Assembly (NCBI RefSeq): GCF_018372215.1
Contig: NZ_JAHAJN010000016.1
Span: 1 to 10,186, forward strand
Source of the DNA: Negativicoccus succinicivorans
GTDB taxonomy: Bacteria; Bacillota; Negativicutes; Veillonellales; Negativicoccaceae
Direction of reading: 5' to 3'
Length of the DNA: 10,186 nt
The notes beneath the pieces were generated by a model. That model did no database searches. It was not told the origin of the DNA and was given only the letters and a program-made list of their open reading frames with translations. The position numbers were made by a program, and so were the translations under genes. This document shows, in pieces, positions 6,617-10,186 of this stretch (the first letter of the stretch is position 1; the number at the start of each line of letters is the position of its first letter).

Positions 6617-6820
6617 ATTCATTTTTTCTGCGGTGATACCTGCATGGTATACATTGAGATTTTACAAACCATCGCAATTGAATCTCGGTCTCGTGAGCAA
6701 TACGCCCCTTTTTATTTTGATTCTGACATAATCTGCCAAATCATTCGGATTCAAATCGGTTCTCCGGCGCAAACATAGCATCATACTGCGCCCACCAGTC
6801 CCGATAGCGTTTTTCATGGG
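6464..6820 (-). pseudogene. Gene X, copy B: conserved conjugative-element protein, C-terminal part, frameshifted
   Basis: The minus strand carries a degenerate coding segment. From about 6820 the frame continuous with the VirD4 slice encodes RYRDWWAQYDAMFAPENRF and stops at 6741. The continuation lies in another frame: NPNDLADYVRIKIKRG, GVLLTRPRFNCDGL, an in-frame TAA at 6662-6664, NLNVYHAGITAEKMNMQGG and GQQVDVIVKDVHKISDTNGR, ending past the hairpin at a TGA (6464-6466). A frameshift near 6750 and one nonsense codon therefore break it. The motifs look like a widespread protein of Firmicutes conjugative elements, but I cannot name its function. The tail repeats in copy A (856-972). Confidence 0.7.
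6481..6510. terminator. Intrinsic terminator in repeat copy B, between integrase and gene X
   Basis: Perfect 14-base arms (6481-6494 and 6497-6510) surround GT. The stem core is GGACCAGATTT/AAATCTGGTCC. Seven T follow on the minus strand and three on the plus strand, so it acts best for minus-strand transcripts. It lies between convergent genes, integrase on the plus strand and gene X on the minus. Confidence 0.85.
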
Positions 6821-6824
6821 CGTA

Positions 6825-7079
6825 GTACCAGATATATCCGATAAGTGCCGTATAGTAGAGTTTCTCAGCTTTCACCCAAAAATCTTCACCCGCTTTTTCT
6901 CCCTCGCCCTTAGTGTTTGCGATGATTGTCTGAACAAGCTTTAGAATATCTTTTTCAGAACGAATATATGCAAAAGGATTGTATTTCATGGATTTTTTGA
7001 AATTGATGGTATTTAGAATTTTAATCTCATATCCATTATCCTCAAGCATCTTACCGCACTCAATCACTATCGTTCCTTT
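6825..7079 (-). pseudogene. VirD4/TraG-type conjugative coupling protein, internal slice
   Basis: Coupling proteins are membrane ATPases that bring the relaxase-DNA complex to the type IV secretion channel. This piece of about 85 residues matches the part of the ATPase domain just after the Walker A loop: PKGT (7068-7079), MLEDNGYEIKILNT, KSMKYNPFAYIRSEKDIL, and GEKAGEDFWVKAEKLYYTAL. An in-frame TGA stands just upstream of PKGT, and after IWYYA the homology switches to gene X, so Walker A, the membrane anchor, Walker B and the C-terminus are all missing. An ATG at 7067 could start translation but there is no good ribosome-binding site. It is a dead fragment left by deletions on both sides. 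Confidence 0.82.
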
Positions 7080-7086
7080 TGGAAAG

Positions 7087-7123
7087 ATTTGTCAAGGACA
7101 TAAACAAAATTTCTTTGACAAAT
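7087..7123. repeat. Inverted repeat between TnpW-like gene and VirD4 slice
   Basis: Arms ATTTGTCAA (7087-7095) and TTGACAAAT (7115-7123) are perfectly complementary, spaced by 19 bases, and extendable by two pairs if G-T pairing is allowed. The right arm abuts the stop codon of the TnpW-like gene. It may be a weak hairpin in the mRNA, a protein-binding operator, or the scar of the deletion that joined this spot to the VirD4 slice. Confidence 0.6.
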
Positions 7124-7288
7124 TTATATCTTCTCTGTTTCTCTCTTGATTAGCTTTAGTATTTTATCCTTGTATGTTTCCCCTGTACCTTGCTTAAAAT
7201 GTAGGTTTACAGTATATTTTGTCTTTCCAATATCCATTATCAACTGTTTATGTGGTGGTACTTGTATTTTTCTTTTTTCTTCTTCCAT
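7124..7288 (-). CDS. TnpW-like small transposon-encoded protein
   Basis: A 54-residue gene. It has an excellent ribosome-binding site, AGGAGG (7293-7298), four bases before the ATG at 7288. The acidic-basic start (MEEEKRK) leads to the motif DIGKTKYTVNLHFKQGTGET, then KDKILKLIKRE before the TAA. The pattern 'I-G-x-T-x-Y-x-V-x-x-x-F', followed by a charged C-terminal helix with K-[IM]-x-x-[IL], is that of the small TnpW family found in Firmicutes conjugative and mobilisable transposons. The biochemical role of TnpW is not established. It lies between cargo genes and the VirD4 slice. It looks intact, unlike most transfer genes around it. Family assignment is from memory of the motif and moderately sure. 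Confidence 0.68.
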   Translation of the reverse strand: MEEEKRKIQVPPHKQLIMDIGKTKYTVNLHFKQGTGETYKDKILKLIKRETEKI

Positions 7289-7322
7289 GTATCCTCCTTT
7301 CCATTTTTAGGCAAATAAAAAA

Positions 7323-7346
7323 CAGTAAACCTTTTTTGATTTACTG
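7323..7346 (-). terminator. Probable intrinsic terminator after the SAP/DUF6434-like gene
   Basis: Arms CAGTAAA (7323-7329) and TTTACTG (7340-7346) are followed on the minus strand by TTTTTTATTT. The stem is only seven pairs and A/T-rich, so it is a weak terminator, but the U-tract and its position about 50 bases past the stop codon support it. A second tiny palindrome, TTTAGC-AA-GCTAAA without much spacer, lies at 7377-7390. Confidence 0.6.
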
Positions 7347-7396
7347 CTTTCGTGTTAGCTTTTATTGACTTGTTAGTTTAGCAAGCTAAAAATATC

Positions 7397-8014
7397 CTAC
7401 CTGCAATACTCTTTTATCTTATCTGCATATTCAGTCGAAAGATTCTTTGAATAAATTTTTTCATTTTTTGAATTTCTGACTTCTTTCCAAAGAATAGAGG
7501 CTACTTTTAATTTGTTCGAATATTTGCAACTATTTTTGTCTGCACAGAAATCCTTTAAAAATTGGTTCCATTGACAAACTGAATTATCATACTTCGCATA
7601 ATTTGATTTTCCATAATAAACTTTTAGCATATCTTGAATTGTAAAACTCAAATCATTTTCTCTTTTTACTTTTCTCCAAGCAGTAGCCATATCAGCAGTA
7701 AATTTAAATGGCGAAACATCTGTTAAAATTGAGAAATACTCTCTGAAATGTGTGTTAAAGGAGAACCCGCATTCAAGTAATGGAGTATCTAAGGTAATAG
7801 TTTCTACTTGTTTCTTTTCATTTTTTATTGATGACTTTTTAATCAAATCACCCTTAAAGTACTGCTCAATAATATAATTGAGTTCCTGTTTTGTACCTCT
7901 GTATTCTAATCCTAATGACTTGCATATCCGTGAAAGTTCTTCACGATACCAATAGTATTTATTAAACTCATCAAACGATGTAATTTTGTCAAACTCAGGT
8001 CTACTTTCTATCAA
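7397..8014 (-). CDS. SAP-like domain protein with DUF6434-like region
   Basis: About 205 residues from a TTG start at 8014. I prefer this to the TTG at 8035 because AGGAG (8023-8027) sits eight bases upstream of 8014, while the farther TTG has no such site and overlaps the upstream gene. Residues about 13-55 form a SAP-like helix-extension-helix (SFDEFNKYYWYREELSRIC, then GTKQELNYII), a fold that usually binds DNA. After a basic linker comes a region like DUF6434: TLDTPLLECGFSFNTHFREYF, then YAKYDNSVCQWNQFLKDFCA. Family members are small cytosolic proteins of unknown function in Firmicutes. It follows the NTF2-like gene after 11 bases, so the two are almost surely co-transcribed. AT-rich. Possible roles include DNA binding or regulation, but none is shown. 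Confidence 0.72.
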   Translation of the reverse strand: MIESRPEFDKITSFDEFNKYYWYREELSRICKSLGLEYRGTKQELNYIIEQYFKGDLIKKSSIKNEKKQVETITLDTPLLECGFSFNTHFREYFSILTDVSPFKFTADMATAWRKVKRENDLSFTIQDMLKVYYGKSNYAKYDNSVCQWNQFLKDFCADKNSCKYSNKLKVASILWKEVRNSKNEKIYSKNLSTEYADKIKEYCR

Positions 8015-8025
8015 TATTCTATCTC

Positions 8026-8445
8026 CTAAAACCAATTTGCTTTTTCATCTCTAAATAATGGTGTTTCACTCTCTTTGTAAGGATTGTAGTTGTTACAATT
8101 ACAACCAAACTCTTTCAATGCTTTTATCTTATTATCGGCTGTCCAAACAATCAAAGAGATACCGTCAAATTCTTCAACTTTCCCCTCATTCATTTTATTT
8201 TTGAAGTGCCATTCTACAATAGTTTGATTATCCTTATGAAAAAATTGCTTTATATCCCACGCAAGAACTTTTCCTCTTGTATTCCACTCATTAAACCAGT
8301 GCTTTACTGTTTGCCGATTTTCATACTTAGGACACCAACTCTCAATATAAATCACATCATCTGAAAAAATATCATCTATTCCTAAGTCTTTTTGTGTAAG
8401 CCACATATCAAACCATAAACGAATGATTTTCTCTCTTTCATCCAT
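8026..8445 (-). CDS. NTF2-like (SnoaL-type) fold protein
   Basis: A 139-residue protein starting MDEREKIIRLW. The ATG at 8445 has GGAGGTG (8455-8461) nine bases upstream, so the 18-residue upstream extension of the open frame is rejected. The pattern is that of the nuclear-transport-factor-2/SnoaL superfamily: an N-terminal helix (WFDMWLTQKDLGIDDIF), a short strand DDVIYIESW, helix TVKHWFNEWNTRG, then antiparallel strands WDIKQFFHKDNQTIVEWHF, EEFDGISLIVWTADNKI, and ALKEFGCN before a polar tail. Such proteins form a cone-shaped pocket that either acts as a small enzyme or binds a ligand; the specific role is unknown. It is the first gene of a two-gene unit with the SAP/DUF6434-like gene and has its own extended -10 promoter. 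It appears intact. Confidence 0.82.
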   Translation of the reverse strand: MDEREKIIRLWFDMWLTQKDLGIDDIFSDDVIYIESWCPKYENRQTVKHWFNEWNTRGKVLAWDIKQFFHKDNQTIVEWHFKNKMNEGKVEEFDGISLIVWTADNKIKALKEFGCNCNNYNPYKESETPLFRDEKANWF

Positions 8446-8481
8446 GAATTTAAACACCTCCAAAATCAAATACTTTTTAAT

Positions 8482-8490
8482 ATTATACCA
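8482..8490 (-). promoter_or_regulatory. Extended -10 promoter for the NTF2-like/SAP unit
   Basis: The minus strand reads TGGTATAAT: a perfect TATAAT with the TG of an extended -10 element. No convincing -35 box is seen at 16-18 bases. It lies about 37 bases upstream of the NTF2-like ATG and just after the relaxase-tail stop codon, indicating that the two downstream genes are expressed on their own. Confidence 0.6.
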
Positions 8491-8505
8491 TTTTTTCACT
8501 CAATT

Positions 8506-8880
8506 TTATGGGTCTAACTCGTTCCTCTTTACCTGTGTTAGTCCTCTGTTTTCTTGTAGTAATTTCTCTATACAGCTTCTAACACTTTCAGCTTGTTTAA
8601 CTTCCTCTCGTATTTCTAATATTTGATTGTATAGGCTCTTTTTCTCTTTCTTCAAAGTGCTAGCCTCTGATTTCCACTTGGATATATTTAAGGTCTTACT
8701 TTCACCTAAATGCTCTTTCAGATATTTCTTGGCACTCTCAATCAGTTTCAAGAATTCACCCCGACTCAGCAGGGCCTCCAGTTCCGGCTCATGCTCGTCC
8801 CACCAGTTCCGCCAACTTTCCGGTGTTTCCCGGCCTTCGACCAGGTCCAGGAGCTTTGCTGTCAGGTTTTTTTTGTCCAT
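8506..8880 (-). CDS. Chimeric gene: unknown N-terminus joined to a relaxase C-terminus
   Basis: The 124-residue frame starts at ATG 8880 with GGAGG eight bases upstream. Residues 1 to about 44 are GC-rich in coding and acidic, with the motif TPESWRNWWDEHEPELEALL; I do not recognise the family. From about residue 45 base use turns AT-rich and the protein becomes a charged coiled coil (AKKYLKEHLGES, ISKWKSEASTLKKEKKSLYN, EIREEVKQAESVRSCIEKLL), which resembles the C-terminal end of relaxases (mobilisation nucleases) of Firmicutes elements, including the final short loop and stop. No relaxase catalytic residues (Tyr, three-His motif) are present. It is most likely an accidental in-frame fusion of two fragments. 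Whether it is translated is unknown, though the ribosome-binding site is good. Confidence 0.6.
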   Translation of the reverse strand: MDKKNLTAKLLDLVEGRETPESWRNWWDEHEPELEALLSRGEFLKLIESAKKYLKEHLGESKTLNISKWKSEASTLKKEKKSLYNQILEIREEVKQAESVRSCIEKLLQENRGLTQVKRNELDP

Positions 8881-8917
8881 AAGATCTTCCTCCGTTCCAG
8901 AGGGCGTGGGAATCCCA

Positions 8918-8989
8918 TCAATCCCACCAGAGATACCAGACAGTGGACTGCCGCAGCACATCCGCCAGCGCGCCCACAGGGGCGTCCTC
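8918..8989 (-). pseudogene. C-terminal scrap of an unrecognised gene
   Basis: On the minus strand the GC-rich frame encodes LEDAPVGALADVLRQSTVWY then LWWD and a TGA at 8918-8920, 37 bases before the ATG of the next gene. The spacing and shared GC-rich composition suggest that this tail and the N-terminus at 8745-8880 came together as part of one two-gene unit. It is read in a different frame from the GNAT fragment to which it is joined at about 8990. Function unknown; that it is coding is inferred. Confidence 0.4.
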
Positions 8990-9146
8990 CAGGACATATG
9001 AAAAAATCTTCAAATGTTCCACTTGGCATATAGTCAAAAGTTGAAAAACCAACTGTTATTGAACAGCAGCCTACCAATGCATCACCTTCCCATGCTCCGA
9101 AAAATAATATTTCCCCTTTGCTGATTGCATCTTTCAGACGTTTCAA
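8990..9146 (-). pseudogene. GNAT-family N-acetyltransferase, truncated at both ends
   Basis: About 52 residues match the first half of a Gcn5-related N-acetyltransferase: KRLKDAISKGEILFFGAWEG, the strand pair DALVGCCSITVGFSTF, and SGTFEDFFICP, the strand leading to the acetyl-CoA-binding motif A. That motif (R/Q-x-x-G-x-G/A), which is needed for activity, and everything after it is replaced at about 8990 by unrelated GC-rich DNA. On the N-terminal side homology stops at about 9146, with a stop codon a few codons upstream. GNAT genes are common cargo in these elements, sometimes modifying drugs. This copy cannot be functional. Confidence 0.7.
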
Positions 9147-9170
9147 GGTATTACCTCGACAAACTGGGAT

Positions 9171-9500
9171 TTAAAGTTCTCTGATTATCCATTTAGCTTC
9201 TTGATTTTCTCTTGTTGCACAATATCCACAAGGCATTTCTACCAAAGTTCCTATCGAATTATCTAACTCAAATACAGACTGTAAAGAAACTAATTTAGCG
9301 TCCTCTGCTTCGTGTGTTTTTCCGCATAAGAATTGCCACATACCATCATCTTCATCATGTGATACAAATAAAATTGGTTCTTCTCTATTTATTACATGAC
9401 TACATACAATAGCTGCTGTATTTGGCTCATCATAAAAAGGGAATTTCTGCTCTACAATTTTAGCATTTTTATTCTTTTTTAATTTTTCAAATAGCCCCAT
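9171..9500 (-). CDS. Small DUF2185-like protein, possible immunity protein
   Basis: A 109-residue protein starting MGLFEKLKKNK at ATG 9500, with a strong GGAGGTG (9507-9513) six bases upstream; an in-frame codon at 9515 lacks this support. After a basic leader the core reads AAIVCSHVINREEPILFVSH, DGMWQFLCGKTHE, LVSLQSVFELD and LVEMPCGYCATRE. Paired aromatic strands with 'W-Q-F-L-C-G' and a final 'P-x-G' motif recall DUF2185 proteins, small acidic proteins often found in immunity-gene neighbourhoods of polymorphic toxins. It follows the 180-residue gene after 35 bases, same strand, and may be in the same transcript. It is intact. Toxin partner and biochemical function are not visible. Family assignment is moderately sure, the immunity role is inference. 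Confidence 0.6.
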   Translation of the reverse strand: MGLFEKLKKNKNAKIVEQKFPFYDEPNTAAIVCSHVINREEPILFVSHDEDDGMWQFLCGKTHEAEDAKLVSLQSVFELDNSIGTLVEMPCGYCATRENQEAKWIIREL

Positions 9501-9535
9501 AGCTAACACCTCCACAAATTCTAATTTTTATTTAT

Positions 9536-10078
9536 CTACTTTAGCTTTTTTAGTAATTCTACAAAAGGTACTTTATTATTATCTTTTCTAAGCGAAACCA
9601 AATCAAAAACAGAATCAATATCTAAATCAAACATTACGGATTCCAAACTAATTGTCATAAAATAATAATCTACAACCTCTTTACTAAACTCATTTTCTAA
9701 ACTACTCCATAAATTATTCGGTAAAATGCAAAAGGCTAAAGTATCATCACCAAGACTTTCAACAAACCATCTTATTTCAAAATCTTCCTTTATGATTTCG
9801 TTGAAATACTTTATAGTTGTATCCCTATCCATATTATCCATATAAGGAATAACTATTTCTTTAGCTCTGTATTTTAATTTTATATCATCACCATATTTTT
9901 TATTATTATTTATAAAATCTACTTCTATAAGATTTCCTATTTCATTATTAAAGTAATTGATTACAGATTCGTCTTCTTCTCTCCAATCAATCCAAATTAA
10001 ATCATTACTTTCCCAAAAATCATCAATATTATCTGGATATAATAAAAATTTTCTTACGCTTTCATATTTATTATTCAT
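9536..10078 (-). CDS. Hypothetical acidic protein, probable orphan immunity protein
   Basis: A 180-residue intact protein, very AT-rich in codon use, with a modest ribosome-binding site (AAGG) a few bases before ATG 10078. Features: RKFLLYPDNIDDFWESNDLI, WIDWREEDESVINYFN, IPYMDNMDRDTTIKYFNEII, FEIRWFVESLGDDTLAFCIL, and a C-terminal YYFMTISLESVMFDLDIDSV. It is rich in Asp and Glu and in aromatic residues, has no signal peptide or membrane segment, and has the look of single-domain cytosolic immunity proteins that neutralise secreted polymorphic or contact-dependent toxins; I recall similar stand-alone proteins in Firmicutes without a named function. No toxin gene is next to it in this window. 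Two candidate promoters lie directly upstream. The coding call is firm, the role is tentative. Confidence 0.72.
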   Translation of the reverse strand: MNNKYESVRKFLLYPDNIDDFWESNDLIWIDWREEDESVINYFNNEIGNLIEVDFINNNKKYGDDIKLKYRAKEIVIPYMDNMDRDTTIKYFNEIIKEDFEIRWFVESLGDDTLAFCILPNNLWSSLENEFSKEVVDYYFMTISLESVMFDLDIDSVFDLVSLRKDNNKVPFVELLKKLK

Positions 10079-10117
10079 AAAACCTTATCCTCAACAAATT
10101 CAAGTTAGCAAGTACAC

Positions 10118-10175
10118 ATTATATCAATAAGAACTTCACGAATGTCCATTATTGGCTATTTAATTTGGTTGTCAA
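10118..10175 (-). promoter_or_regulatory. Candidate promoters upstream of the 180-residue gene
   Basis: Two overlapping options on the minus strand. The first has TTGACA (10170-10175) and AATAAT (10148-10153) with a 16-base spacer. The second has a perfect TATAAT (10118-10123) with TGGACA (10143-10148) 19 bases upstream. Either would start transcription 40-75 bases before the ATG at 10078. Confidence 0.5.
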
Positions 10176-10186
10176 GCTCAATACCC

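Noticed and set aside
1..10186. tRNA, rRNA or known riboswitch
   Set aside because: No tRNA-like cloverleaf with CCA end, rRNA segment or riboswitch core was recognised on either strand; a covariance-model search could not be run here.

Overview
The window looks like a Negativicutes chromosome (Firmicutes with an outer membrane, for example the Veillonellaceae/Megasphaeraceae group) invaded by decayed conjugative-element DNA. The evidence is a large GC-rich gene for a YadA-type trimeric autotransporter adhesin, which needs an outer membrane, surrounded by AT-rich genes of Clostridia/Firmicutes integrative elements. The genus is inferred, not proven.

Layout. (1) 1-975 is AT-rich: the 3' end of an AraC-type regulator, about 470 bases with no intact gene, and the first copy (A) of a roughly 250-base module holding a perfect terminator hairpin and the tail of a minus-strand mobile-element gene (here called gene X). 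(2) A four-copy 10-base tandem repeat (971-1010) marks the change to GC-rich chromosomal DNA. (3) About 1010-5972 is native: the adhesin (minus strand, own promoter and terminator), an M20 amidohydrolase (minus, own terminator) and, 30 bases upstream of it, the last residues of a membrane protein that is cut off. (4) At about 5972 the membrane-protein gene is replaced by the C-terminal catalytic half of a tyrosine integrase, followed by copy B of the same end module (6377-6616). (5) 6464-9146 is a mobile-element graveyard on the minus strand: gene X with a frameshift and a stop, a VirD4/TraG coupling-protein slice, an intact TnpW-like small protein, a relaxase C-terminus fused to a foreign N-terminus, an unrecognised C-terminal scrap and half a GNAT acetyltransferase. 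Within it sits an intact two-gene unit (NTF2-like plus SAP/DUF6434-like) with its own promoter and terminator. (6) 9171-10078 holds two intact small acidic genes resembling polymorphic-toxin immunity proteins, with no toxin visible.

How it fits together. The adhesin and amidohydrolase are probably core or strain-specific chromosomal functions (surface attachment; peptide or acyl-amino-acid hydrolysis). Insertion at about 5972 seems to have removed the body of the transporter gene and perhaps the promoter of the amidohydrolase. The intact genes on the right look like cargo that survived while the transfer machinery decayed. The two end modules are similar but clearly diverged, so they point to two related elements rather than one recent duplication.
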